A stretch of 64,000 bases of DNA from Oenanthe sinensis (lineage: Eukaryota; Streptophyta; Magnoliopsida; Apiales; Apiaceae): the NCBI GenBank assembly GCA_028671895.1, contig CM053809.1, forward strand, positions 6,989,501-7,053,500, given 5' to 3'. The notes under the pieces were generated by a model. The model was not told the origin of the DNA. It made no database searches and worked only from the letters and a program-made list of their open reading frames with translations. Positions 1-14,700 of the stretch are shown in pieces (position 1 is the first letter of the stretch; every line of letters begins with the position of its first letter). A program made the position numbers and the translations under genes.

Positions 1-128
1 TGAAGAAGATGATGAACAGTACCCGGGTTTGAACCAAAGTAATTTTTATGTTGTCCCAAAAATTATTAATAGTCATATTTTTTCAAATGGGAATCGTATT
101 CACCCCCCCTCTACGATCTCCGGGACCC
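1..128. other. Non-satellite sequence at left edge
   Basis: These bases do not match the 140-bp satellite that starts at about 129 with its usual 'caatttgtaac' phrase. The stretch contains a C-run (about 105-112) and 'ctccgggaccc' close to the junction. Read on the minus strand it gives a GGTCCCGGAGATC... GAGGGGGGGTGAAT pattern. That type of sequence is, from general recollection, common near dispersed plant repeat ends, but I cannot assign it to a family. The reading frame across the junction (83-283, minus) is a chimera of this piece and satellite, so it is not called as a gene. Confidence 0.5.
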
Positions 129-3100
129 AACAATTTGTAACAACTTGAGACTTCATTCTTTACTCGTTTGAACTTGAAAACAACTTGTAGATTCATTCTT
201 GACTCGTTTGAACATGGAAACAACTTGTAAACTCTTTTAGAATCATTCTTGGCGCATTTGACCTTGAAAACAATTTGTAACAACTTGAGACTTCATTCTT
301 GATTCATTTGAACATATAAACGACTTATAGCTTCATTCTTGACTCGTTTAAACATGAAAACAACTTGTAAACTCTTTTAGGATCATTCTTGGCTCATTTA
401 AAATTGAAAATAATTTGTAACAACTTGAGACTTCATTCTTTACTCGTTTGAACTTGAAAACAACTTGTAGATTCATTCTTGACTCATTAGAACATGGAAA
501 CAACTTCTAAACTCTTTTAGGATCATTTTTGGCGCATTTGAACATGAAAATAATTCATACCAACTTGAGACTTCATTATTGACTCGTTTGAACATGGAAA
601 CAACTTATAGCTTCATTCTTGACTCGTTTGAACATGGAAACAACTTGTAAACTCTTTTAGGATCATTCTTGGCTCAGTTGACCTTGAAAATAATTTGTAA
701 CAACTTCAGACTTCATTCTTGATTCGTTTGAAATTGGAAACGACTTATAGCTTCATTCTTGACTCGTTTAAACATGTAAACAACTTGTAAACTCTTTTAG
801 GATCATTCTTGGCTCATTTAAACTTGAAAATAATTTGTAACAACTTGAGACTTCATTCTTTACTCGTTTGAACTTGAAAACAACTTGTAGATTCATTCTT
901 GACTCATTAGAACATGGAAACAACTTGTAAACTCTTTTAGGATCATTTTTGGCTCAGTTGACCTTGAAAATAATTTGTAACAACTTCAGACTTCATTCTT
1001 GATTCGTTTGAACATAGAAACGACTTATAGCTTCATTCTTGACTCGTTGAAACATGGAAACAACTTGTAAACTCTTCTAGGATCATTCTTGGCTCATTTA
1101 AACTTGAACATAATTTGTAATACCTTGAACCTTCATTCTTTACTCATTTGAACTTGAAAATAACTTGTAGATTCATTCTTGACTCATTAGAACATGGAAA
1201 CAACTTGTAAACTCTTTTAGGATCATTCTTGGCTCATTTGAACTTGAACATAATTTTTAACAACTTGAGACTTCATTCTTTACTCGTTTGAACTTGAAAA
1301 TAACTTGTAGATTCATTCTTGACTCATTTAGAACATGGAAACAACTTGTAAACTCTTTTAGGATCATTTTTGAATCATTTGAACATGAAAAATGATTCAT
1401 ACCAACTTGAGACTTCATTATTGACTCGTTTGAACATGGAAACGACTTATAGCTTCATTCTTGACTCCTTTAAACATGGAAACAACTTGTAAACTCTTTT
1501 AGGATTATTCTTGGCTCATTTGAACTTGAAAATAATTTGTAACAACTTGAGACTTAAGTCTTTACTCGTTTGAACTTTAAATCAACTTGTAGATTCATTC
1601 TTGACTCATTAGAACATGGAAACAACTTGTAAACTCTTTTAGGATCATTTTTGGCGCATTTGAACATGAAAATAATTCATACCAACTTGAGACTTCATTA
1701 TTGACTCGTTTGAACATGGAAACAACTTATAGCTTCATTCTTGACTCGTTTGAACATGGAAACAACTTGTAAACTCTTTTAGGATCAATCTTGGCTCAGT
1801 TGACCTTGAAAATAATTTGTAACAACTTCAGACTTCATTCTTCATTCGTTTGAAATTGGAAACGACTTATAGCTTCATTCTTGACTCGTTTAAACATGGA
1901 AACAACTTGTAAACTCTTTTAGGATCATTCTTGGCTCATTTAAACTTGAAAATAATTTGTAACAACTTGAGACTTCATTCTTTACTCGTTTGAACTTGAA
2001 AACAACTTGTAGATTCATTCTTGACTCATTAGAACATGGAAACAACTTGTAAACTCTTTTAGGATCATTTTTGGCTCAGTTGACCTTGAAAATAATTTGT
2101 AACAACTTCAGACTTCATTCTTGATTCATTTGAACATATAAACGACTTATAGCTTCATTCTTGACTCGTTTAAACATGAAAACAACTTGTAAACTCTTTT
2201 AGGATCATTCTTGGCTCATTTAAAATTGAAAATAATTTGTAACAACTTGAGACTTCATTCTTTACTCGTTTGAACTTGAAAACAACTTGTAGATTCATTC
2301 TTGACTCATTAGAACATGGAAACAACTTGTAAACTCTTTTAGGATCATTTTTGGCTCAGTTGACCTTGAAAATAATTTGTAACAACTTCAGACTTCATTC
2401 TTGATTCGTTTGAACATGGAAACGACTTATAGCTTCATTCTTGACTCGTTGAAACATGGAAACAACTTGTAAACTCTTCTAGGATCATTCTTGGCTCATT
2501 TAAAGTTGAACATAATTTGTAATACCTTGAACCTTCATTCTTTACTCATTTGAACTTGAAAATAATTTGTAGATTCATTCTTGACTCATTAGAACATGGA
2601 AACAACTTGTAAACTCTTTTAGGATCATTCTTGGCTCATTTGAACTTGAACATAATTTTTAACAACTTGAGACTTCATTCTTTACTCGTTTGAACTTGAA
2701 AATAACTTGTAGATTCATTCTTGACTCATTTAGAACATGGAAACAACTTGTAAACTCTTTTAGGATCATTGTTGAATCATTTGAACATGAAAAATGATTC
2801 ATACCAACTTGAGACTTCATTATTGACTCGTTTGAACATGGAAACGACTTATAGCTTCATTCTTGACTCCTTTAAACATGGAAACAACTTGTAAACTCTT
2901 TTAGGATCATTCTTGGCTCATTTGAACTTGAAAATAATTTGTAACAACTTGAGACTTCAGTCTTTACTCGTTTGAACTTTAAATCAACTTGTAGATTCAT
3001 TCTTGACTCATTAGAACATGGAAACAACTTGTAAACTCTTTTAGGATCATTTTTGGCGCATTTGAACATGAAAATAATTCATACCAACTTGAGACTTCAT

Positions 3101-6100
3101 TATTGACTCGTACGAACATGGAAACAACTTATAGCTTCATTCTTGACTCGTTTGAACATGGAAACAACTTGTAAACTCTTTTAGGATCATTCTTGGCTCA
3201 GTTGACTTTGAAAATAATTTGTAACAACTTCAGACTTCATTCTTGATTCGTTTGAAATTGGAAACGACTTATAGCTTCATTCTTGACTCGTTTAAACATG
3301 GAAACAACTTGTAAACTCTTTTAGGATCATTCTTGGCTCATTTAAACTTGAAAATAATTTGTAACAACTTGAGACTTCATTCTTTACTCGTTTGAACTTG
3401 AAAACAACTTGTAGATTCATTCTTGACTCGTTTGAACATGGAAACAACTTGTAAACTCTTTTAGGATCATTCTTGGCGCATTTGACCTTGAAAACAATTT
3501 GTAACAACTTGAGACTTCATTCTTGATTCATTTGAACATATAAACGACTTATAGCTTCATTCTTGACTCGTTTAAACATGAAAACAACTTGTAAACTCTT
3601 TTAGGATCATTCTTGGCTCATTTAAAATTGAAAATAATTTGTAACAACTTGAGACTTCATTCTTTACTCGTTTGAACTTGAAAACAACTTGTAGATTCAT
3701 TCTTGACTCGTTTGAACATGGAAACAACTTGTAAACTCTTTTAGGATCATTCTTGGCTCATTTAAACTTGAAAATAATTTGTAACAACTTGAGACTTCAT
3801 TCTTTACTCGTTTGAACTTGAAAACAACTTGTAGATTCATTCTTGACTCGTTTGAACATGGAAACAACTTGTAAACTCTTTTAGGATCATTCTTGGCGCA
3901 TTTGACCTTGAAAACAATTTGTAACAACTTGAGACTTCATTCTTGATTCATTTGAACATATAAACGACTTATAGCTTCATTCTTGACTCGTTTAAACATG
4001 AAAACAACTTGTAAACTCTTTTAGGATCATTCTTGGCTCATTCAAAATTGAAAATAATTTGTAACAACTTGAGACTTCATTCTTTACTCGTTTGAACTTG
4101 AAAAAAACTTGTAGATTCATTCTTGACTCATTAGAACATGGAAACAACTTCTAAACTCTTTTAGGATCATTTTTGGCGCATTTGAACATGAAAATAATTC
4201 ATACCAACTTGAGACTTCATTATTGACTCGTTTGAACATGGAAACAACTTATAGTTTCATTCTTGACTCGTTTGAACATGGAAACAACTTGTAAACTCTT
4301 TTAGTATCATTCCTGGCTCAGTTGACCTTGAAAATAATTTGTAACAACTTCAGACTTCATTCTTGATTCGTTTGAAATTGGAAACGACATATAGCTTCAT
4401 TCTTGACTCGTTTAAACATGGAAACAACTTGTAAACTCTTTTAGGATCATTCTTGGCTCATTTAAACTTGAAAATAATTTGTAACAACTTGAGACTTCAT
4501 TCTTTACTTGTTTGAACTTGAAAACAACTTGTAGATTCATTCTTGACTCATTAGAACATGGAAACAACTTGTAAACTCTTTTAGGATCATTTTTGGCTCA
4601 GTTGACCTTGAAAATAATTTGTAACAACTTCAGACTTCATTCTTGATTCGTTTGAACATAGAAACGACTTATAGCTTCATTCTTGACTCGTTGAAACATG
4701 GAAACAACTTGTAAACTCTTCTAGGATCATTCTTGGCTCATTTAAAGTTGAACATAATTTGTAATACCTTGAACCTTCATTCTTTACTCATTTGAACTTG
4801 AAAATAACTTGTAGATTCATTCTTGACTCATTAGAACATGGAAACAACTTGTAAACTCTTTTAGGATCATTCTTGGCTCATTTGAACTTGAACATAATTT
4901 TTAACAACTTGAGACTTCATTCTTTACTCGTTTGAACTTGAAAATAACTTGTAGATTCATTCTTGACTCATTTAGAACATGGAAACAACTTGTAAACTCT
5001 TTTAGGATCATTTTTGAATCATTTGAACATGAAAAATGATTCATACCAACTTGAGACTTCATTATTGACTCGTTTGAACATGGAAACGACTTATAGCTTC
5101 ATTCTTGACTCCTTTAAACATGGAAACAACTTGTAAACTCTTTTAGGATCATTCTTGGCTCATCTGAACTTGAAAATAATTAGTAACAACTTGAGACTTC
5201 AGTCTTTACTCGTTTGAACTTTAAATCCACTTGTAGATTCATTCTTGACTCATTAGAACATGGAAACAACTTGTAAACTCTTTTAGGATCATTTTTGGCG
5301 CATTTTAACATGAAAATAATTCATACCAACTTGAGACTTCATTATTGACTCGTTTGAACATGGAAACAACTTATAGCTTCATTCTTGACTCGTTTGAACA
5401 TGGAAACAACTTATAAACTCTTTTAGGATCAATCTTGGCTCAGTTGACCTTGAAAATAATTTGTAACAACTTCAGACTTCATTCTTCATTCGTTTGAAAT
5501 TGGAAACGACTTATAGCTTCATTCTTGACTCGTTTAAACATGGAAACAACTTGTAAACTCTTTTAGGATCATTCATGGCTCATTTAAACTTGAAAATAAT
5601 TTGTAACAACTTGAGACTTCATTCTTTACTCGTTTGAACTTGAAAACAACTTGTAGATTCATTCTTGACTCATTAGAACATGGAAACAACTTGTAAACTC
5701 TTTTAGGATCATTTTTGGCTCAGTTGACCTTGAAAATAATTTGTAACAACTTCAGACTTCATTCTTGATTCGTTTGAACATGGAAACGACTTATAGCTTC
5801 ATTCTTGACTCGTTGAAACATGGAAACAACTTGTAAACTCTTCTAGGATCATTCTTGGCTCATTTAAAGTTGAACATAATTTGTAATACCGTGAACCTTC
5901 ATTCTTTACTCATTTGAACTTGAAAATAACTTGTAGATTCATTCTTGACTCATTAGAACATGGAAACAACTTGTAAACTCTTTTAGGATCATTCTTGGCT
6001 CATTTGAACTTGAACATAATTTTTAACAACTTGAGACTTCATTCTTTACTCGTTTGAACTTGAAAATAACTTGTAGATTCATTCTTGACTCATTTAGAAC

Positions 6101-8700
6101 ATGGAAACAACTTGTAAACTCTTTTAGGATCATTGTTGAATCATTTGAACATGAAAAATGATTCATACCAACTTGAGACTTTATTATTGACTCGTTTGAA
6201 CATGGAAACGACTTATAGCTTCATTCTTGACTCCTTTAAACATGGAAACAACTTGTAAACTCTTTTAGGATCATTCTTGGCTCATTTGAACTTGAAAATA
6301 ATTTGTAACAACTTGAGACTTCAGTCTTTACTCGTTTGAACTTTAAATCAACTTGTAGATTCATTCTTGACTCATTAGAACATGGAAACAACTTGTAAAC
6401 TCTTTTAGGATCATTTTTGGCGCATTTGAACATGAAAATAATTCATACCAACTTGAGACTTCATTATTGACTCGTATGAACATGGAAACAACTTATAGCT
6501 TCATTCTTGACTCGTTTGAACATGGAAACAACTTGTAAACTCTTTTAGGATTATTCTTGGCTCAGTTGACCTTGAAAATAATTTGTAACAACTTCAGACT
6601 TCATTCTTGATTCGTTTGAAATTGGAAACAACTTATAGCTTCATTCTTGACTCGTTTAAACATGGAAACAACTTGTAAACTCTTTTAGGATCATTCTTGG
6701 CTCATTTAAACTTGAAAATAATTTGTAACAACTTGAGACTTCATTCTTTACTCGTTTGAACTTGAAAACAACTTGTAGATTCATTCTTGACTCGTTTGAA
6801 CATGGAAACAACTTGTAAACTCTTTTAGGATCATTCTTGGCGCATTTGACCTTGAAAACAATTTGTAACAACTTGAGACTTCATTCTTGATTCATTTGAA
6901 CATATAAACGACTTATAGCTTCATTCTTGACTCGTTTAAACATGAAAACAACTTGTAAACTCTTTTAGGATCATTCTTGGCTCATTTAAAATTGAAAATA
7001 ATTTGTAACAACTTGAGACTTCATTCTTTACTCGTTTGAACTTGAAAATAACTTGTAGATTCATTCTTGACTCATTTAGAACATGGAAACAACTTGTAAA
7101 CTCTTTTAGGATCATTTTTGAATCATTTGAACATGAAAAATGATTCATACCAACTTGAGACTTCACTATTGACTCGTTTGAACATGGAAACGACTTATAG
7201 CTTCATTCTTGACTCCTTTAAACTTGGAAACAACTTGTAAACTCTTTTAGGATCATTCTTGGCTCATTTGAACTTAAAAATAATTTGTAATAACTTGAGA
7301 CTTCAGTCTTTACTCGTTTGAACTTTAAATCAACTTGTAGATTCATTCTTGACTCATTAGAACATGGAAACAACTTGTAAACTCTTTTAGGATCATTTTT
7401 GGCGCATTTGAACATGAAAATAATTCATACCAACTTGAGACTTAATTATTGACTCGTTTGAATATGGAAACAACTTATAGCTTCATTCTTGACTCGTTTG
7501 AACATGGAAACAACTTGTAAACTCTTTTAGGATCAATCTTGGCTCAGTTGACCTTGAAAATAATTTGTAACAACTTCAGACTTCATTCTTCATTCGTTTG
7601 AAATTGGAAACGACTTATAGCTTCATTCTTGACTCGTTTAAACATGGAAACAACTTGTAAACTCTTTTAGGATCATTCTTGGATCATTTAAACTTGAAAA
7701 TAATTTGTAACAACTTGAGACGTCATTCTTTACTCGTTTGAACTTGAAAACAACTTGTAGATTCATTCTTGACTCATTAGAACATGGAAACAACTTGTAA
7801 ACTCTTTTAGGATCATTTTTGGCTCAGTTGACCTTGAAAATAATTTGTAACAACTTCAGACTTCATTCTTGATTCATTTGAACATGGAAACGGCTTATAG
7901 CTTCATTCTTGACTCGTTGAAACATGGAAACAACTTGTAAACTCTTCTAGGATCATTCTTGGCTCATTTAAAGTTGAACATAATTTGTAATACCTTGAAC
8001 CTTCATTCTTTACTCATTTGAACTTGAAAATAACTTGTAGATTCATTCTTGACTCATTAGAACATGGAAACAACTTGTAAACTCTTTTAGGATCATTCTT
8101 GGCTCATTTGAACTTGAACATAATTTTTAACAACTTGAGACTTCATTCTTTACTCGTTTGAACTTGAAAATAACTTGTACATTCATTCTTGACTCATTTA
8201 GAACATGGAAACAACTTGTAAACTCTTTTAGGATCATTTTTGAATCATTTGAACATGAAAAATGATTCATACCAACTTGAGACTTCATTATTGACTCGTT
8301 TGAACATGGAAACGACTTATAGCTTCATTCTTGACTCCTTTAAACATGAAAACAACTTGTAAACTGTTTTAGGATCATTCTTGGCTCATTTGAACTTGAA
8401 AATAATTTGTAACAACTTGAGACTTCAGTCTTTACTCGTTTGAACTTTAAATCAACTTGTAGATTCATTCTTGACTCATTAGAACATGGAAACAACTTGT
8501 AAACTCTTTTAGGATCATTTTTGGCGCATTTGAACATGAAAATAATTCATACCAACTTGAGACTTCATTATTGACTCGTTTGAACATGGAAATAACTTAT
8601 AGCTTCATTCTTGACTCGTTTGAACATGGAAACAACTTGTAAACTCTTTTAGGATCATTCTTGGCTCAGTTGACCTTGAAAATAATTTGTAACAACTTCA
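129..8700. repeat. Satellite array, block 1: 420-bp trimer higher-order repeat
   Basis: The 140-bp monomer has three related parts: a 40-bp part beginning 'cttcattctt', a 50-bp part beginning 'attcattcttgactc' and a 50-bp part beginning 'gatcattcttggctc'. All share a core like 'ctcgtttgaacatggaaac'. Three monomer types alternate, giving a 420-bp higher-order unit: 291-330 recurs in variant form at 711-750, and 421-480 recurs at 841-900. Marker variants of this block are 'gaaattggaaacgac', 'acttcagacttc' and 'taataccttgaaccttc'. Longer copies are also visible: about 2.2-3.67 kb matches about 5.56-7.03 kb at an offset of 3364 bp (8 x 420 + 4), and about 1.08-2.0 kb matches about 2.48-3.4 kb at an offset of 1402 bp. 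No gene is supported here. Confidence 0.95.
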
Positions 8701-11700
8701 GACTTCATTCTTTACTCGTTTGAACTTGAAATCAACTTGTAGATTCATTATTGACTCATTAGAACATGGAAACAACTTGTAAACTCTTCTAGGATCATTC
8801 TTAGCTCATTTAAACTTGAACATAATTTGTAATACCTTGAACCTTCATCCTTTACTCGTTTGAACTTGAAAATAACTTGTAATTCATTCTTGACTCATTA
8901 GAACATGGAAACAACTTGTAAACTCTTTTAGGATCATTCTTGGCTCATTTGAACTTGAACATAATTTTTAACAACTTGAGACTTCATTCTTTACTCGTTT
9001 GAACTTGAAAATAACTTGTAGGTTCATTCTTGACTCATTTAGAACATGGAAACAAGTTGTAAAATCTTTTAGGATCATTTTTGGCTCATTTGAACTTGAA
9101 AAATGATTCATACCAACTTGAGACTTCATTATTGACTCGTTTGAACATGGAAACGACTTATAGCTTCATTCTTGACTCGTTTAAACATGGAAATAACTTG
9201 TAAACTATTTTAGGATCATTCTTGGCTCATTTGAACTTGAAAATAATTTGTAACAACTTGAGACTTCATTCTTTACTCGTTTGAACTTGAAAACAACTTC
9301 TAGATTTATTCTTGACTCATTTGAACATCGAAATAACTTGTAAACTCTTTTAGGATCATTCCTGGCTCATTTGAACTTGAAAGTAATTTGTAACAACTTG
9401 AGACTTCATTCTTTACTCGTTTGAATTTGAAAACAACTTGTAGATTCATTCTTGACTCATTAGAACATGGAAACAACTTGTAAACTCTTTTATGATAATT
9501 TTTGGCTCATTTGAACATGATAATTATTCATACCAACTTGAGACTTCATTATTGACTCATTTGAACATGGAAATAACTTATAGCTTCATTCTTGACTAGT
9601 TTGAACATGGAAATAACTTGTAAACTCTTTTAGGATCATTCTTGGCTCATTTAAACTTGAAAGTAATTTGTAACAACTTGAGACTTCATTCTTTACTCGT
9701 TTGAACTTGAAAACAACTTGTAGATTCATTATTAACTCATTTGAACATCGAAACAACTTGTAAACTCTTTTAGGATCATTCCTGGCTCATTTGAACTTGA
9801 AAGTAATTTGTTACAACTTGAGACTTCATTCTTTACTCGTTTGAACTTGAAAACAACTTGTAGATTCATTCTTGACTCATTAGAACATGGAAACAACTTG
9901 TAACCTCTTTTAGGATCATTTTTGGCTCATTTGAACATGAAAATAATTCATACCAACTTGAGACTTAATTATTGACTCGTTTGAATATGGAAACAACTTA
10001 TAGCTTCATTCTTGACTCGTTTGAACATGGAAATAACTTGTAAACTCTTTTAGGATCATTCTTGGCTCATTTAAACTTGAAAGTAATTTGTAACAACTTG
10101 AGACTTCATTCTTTACTCGTTTGAACTTGAAAACAACTTCTAGATTTATTCTTGACTCATTTGAACATCGAAATAACTTGTAAACTCTTTTAGGATCATT
10201 CCTGGCTCATTTGAACTTGAAAGTAATTTGTAACAACTTGAGACTTCATTCTTTACTCGTTTGAACTTGAAAACAACTTGTAGATTCATTCTTGACTCAT
10301 TAGAACATGGAAACAACTTGTAACCTCTTTTAGGATCATTTTTGGCTCATTTGAACATGATAATTATTAATACCAACTTCAGACTTCATTATTGACTCGT
10401 TTGAACATGGAAACAACTTATAGCTTCATTCTTTACTCGTTTAAACATGGAAATAACTTGTAAACTCTTTTAGGATCATTCTTCGCTCATTTGAACTTGA
10501 AAGTAATTTGTAACAACTTGAGACTTCATTCTTTACTCGTTTGAACTTGAAATCAACTTGTAGATTCATTATTGACTCATTAGAACATGGAAACAACTTG
10601 TAAACTCTTCTAGGATCATTCTTGGCTCATTTAAACTTGAACATAATTTGTAATACCTTGAACCTTCATCCTTTACTCGTTTGAACTTGAAAATAACTTG
10701 TAGATTCATTCTTGACTCATTAGAACATGGAAACAACTTGTAAACTCTTTTAGGATCATTCTTGGCTCATTTGAACTTGAACATAATTTTTAACAACTTG
10801 AGACTTCATTCTTTACTCGTTTGAACTTGAAAATAACTTGTAGGTTCATTCTTGATTCATTTAGAACATGGAAACAAGTTGTAAAATCTTTTAGGATCAT
10901 TTTTGGCTCATTTGAACTTGAAAAATGATTCATACCAACTTGAGACTTCATTATTGACTCGTTTCAACATGGAAACGACTTATAGCTTCATTCTTGACTC
11001 GTTTAAACATGGAAATAACTTGTAAACTCTTTTAGGATCATTCTTGGCTCATTTGAACTTGAAAATAATTTGTAACAACTTGAGACTTCATTCTTTACTC
11101 GTTTGAACTTGAAAACAACTTCTAGATTTATTCTTGACTCATTTGAACATCGAAATAACTTGTAAACTCTTTTAGGATCATTCCTGGCTCATTTGAACTT
11201 GAAAGTAATTTGTAACAACTTGAGACTTCATCCTTTACTCGTTTGAACTTGAAAACAACTTGTAGAGTCATTCTTGACTCATTAGAACATGGAAACAACT
11301 TGTAAACTCTTTTATGATAATTTTTGGCTCATTTGAACATGATAATTATTCATACCAACTTGAGACTTCATTATTGACTCATTTGAACATGGAAATAACT
11401 TATAGCTTCATTCTTGACTAGTTTGAACATGGAAATAACTTGTAAACTCTTTTAGGATCATTCTTGGCTCATTTAAACTTGAAAGTAATTTGTAACAACT
11501 TGAGACTTCATTCTTTACTCGTTTGAACTTGAAAATAACTTGTAGATTCATTCTTGACTCATTTAGAACATGGAAACAATTTGTAAACTCTTTTAGGATC
11601 ATTGTTGAATCATTTGAACATGAAAAATGATTCATACCAACTTGAGACTTCATTATTGACTCGTTTGAACATGGAAACGACTTATAGCTTCATTCTTGAC

Positions 11701-14700
11701 TCCTTTAAACATGGAAACAACTTGTAAACTCTTTTAGGATCATTCTTGGCTCATTTGAACTTGAAAGTAATTTGTAACAACTTGAGACTTCATTCTTTAC
11801 TCGTTTGATCTTGAAAACAACTTGTAGATTCATTATTAACTCATTTGAACATCGAAATAATTTGTAAACTCTTTTAGGATCATTCCTGGCTCATTTGAAC
11901 TTGAAAGTAATTTGTAACAACTTGAGACTTCATTCTTTACTCGTTTGAACTTGAAAACAATTTGTAGATTCATTCTTGACTCATTAGAACATGGAAACAA
12001 CTTGTAAACTCTTTTAGGATCATTTTTGGCTCATTTGAACATGATAATTATTCATACCAACTTCAGACTTCATTATTGACTCATTTGAACATGGAAATAA
12101 CTTATAACTTCATTCTTGACTAGTTTGAACATGGAAATAACTTGTAAACTCTTTTAGGATCATTCTTGGCTCATTTGAACTTGAAAGTAATTGGTAACAA
12201 CTTGAGACTTCATTCTTTACTCGTTTGAACTTGAACTCAAGTTGTAGATTCATTCTTGACTCATTAGAACATGAAAACAACTTGTAAACTCTTTTGGGAT
12301 CATTTTTAGCGCATTTGAACATGAAAATAATTCATACCAACTTGAGACTTCATTATTGACTCGTTTGAACATGGAAATAACTTATAGCTTCATTCTTGAC
12401 TCGTTTGAACATGGAAACAACTTGTAAACTCTTTTAGGATCATTCTTGGCTCAGTTGACCTTGAAAATAATTTGTAACAACTTGAGACTTCATTCTTGAT
12501 TCGTTTGAACATGGAAATGACTTATAGCTTCATTCTTGACTCGTTTAAACATGGAAACAACTTGTAAAATATTTTAGGATCATTCTTGGCTCATTTAAAC
12601 TTGAAAATAATTTGTAACAACTTGAGACTTCATTCTTTACTCGTTTGAACTTGAAAACAAATTGTAGATTCATTCTTGACTCATTAGAACATGGAAACAA
12701 CTTGTTAACTCTTTTAGGATCATTTTTGGCGCATTTGAACATGAAAATAATTCATACCAACTTCAGACTTCATTATTGACTCGTTTGAACATCAAAACAA
12801 CTTATAGCTTCATTCTTGACTCGTTTGAACATGGAAATAACTTGTAAACGCTTTTAGGATCATTCTTGGCTCATTTGAACTTGAAAGTAATTTGTAACAA
12901 CTTGAGACTTCATTCTTTACTCGTTTGAACTTGAAATCAACTTGTAGATTCATTCTTGACGCATTAGACCATGGAAACAACTTGTAAACTCTTTTAGGAT
13001 CATTCTTGGCTCATTTAAACTTGAACATAATTTGTAACACCTTGAACCTTCATTCTTTACTCGTTTGAACTTGAAAATAACTTGTAGATTCATTCTTGAC
13101 TCATTAGAACATGGAAACAACTTGTAAACTCTTTTAGGATCATTTTTGGCTCATTTGAACATGAAAATAATTCATACCAACTTGAGACTTCATTATTGAC
13201 TCGTTTGAACATGGAAACGACTTAAAGCTTTATTCTTGACTCGTTTAAACATGGAAACAACTTGTAAACTCTTTTAGGATCATTCTTGGCTCATTTGAAC
13301 TTGAAAATAATTTGTAACAACTTGAGACTTCATTCTTTACTCGTTTGAACTTGAAAACAACTTGTAGATTTATTCTTGACTCATTTGAACATCGAAATAA
13401 CTTGTAAACTCTTTTAGGATCATTCCTGGCTAATTTGAACTTGAAAGTAATTTGTAACAACTTGAGACATCATTCTTTACTCGTTTGAACTTGAAAACAT
13501 CTTGTAGATTCATTCTTGACTCATTAGAACATGGAAACAACTTGTAAACTCTTTTATGATCATTTTTGGCTCATTTGAACATGATAATTATTCATACCAA
13601 CTTGAGACTTCATTATTGACTCATTTGAATATGGAAATAACTTATAGCTTCATTCTTGACTAGTTTGAACATGGAAATAACTTGTAAACTCTTTTAGGAT
13701 CATTCTTGGCTCATTTAAACTTGAAAGTAATTTGTAACAACTTGAGACTTCATTCTTTACTCATTTGAACTTGAACTCAACTTGTAGATTCATTCTTGAC
13801 TCATTAGAACATGAAAACAACTTGTAAACTCTTTTGGGATCATTTTTGGCGCATTTGCACATGAAAATAGCTCATACCAACTTGAGACTTCATTATTGAC
13901 TCGTTTGAAAATGGAAACAACTTATAGCTTCTTTCTTGACTCGTTTGAACATGGAAACAACTTGTAAACTCTTTTAGGATCATTCTTGGCTCAGTTGACC
14001 TTGAAAATAATTTGTAACAACTTGAGACTTCATTCTTGATTCGTTTGAACATGGAAACGACTTATAGCTTCATTCTTGACTCGTTTAAACATGGAAACAA
14101 CTTGTAAACTCTTTTAGGATCATTCTTGGCTCATTTAAACTTGAAAGTAATTTGTAACAACTTGAGACTTCATTCTTTACTCGTTTGAACTTGAACTCAA
14201 CTTGTAGATTCATTCTTGACTCATTAGAACATGAAAACAACTTGTAAACTCTTTTGGGATCAGTTTTGGCGCATTTGAACATGAAAATAGCTCATACCAA
14301 CTTGAGACTTCATTATTGACTCGTTTGAAAATGGAAACAACTTATAGCTTCATTCTTGACTCGTTTGAACATGGAAACAACTCTTAAACTCTTTTAGGAT
14401 CATTCTTGGCTCAGTTGACCTTGAAAATTATTTGTAACAACTTGAGACTTCATTCTTGATTCGTTTGAACATGGAAATGACTTATAGCTTCATTCTTGAC
14501 TCGTTTACACATGGAAACAACTTGTAAACTCTTTTAGGATCATTCTTGGCTCATTTGAACTTGAAAATAATTTGTAACAACTTGAGACTTCATTCTTTAC
14601 TCGTTTGAACTTGAAAACAACTTGTAGATTTATTCTTGACTCATTTGAACATCGAAATAACTTGTAAACTCTTTTAGGATCATTCCTGGCTAATTTGAAC

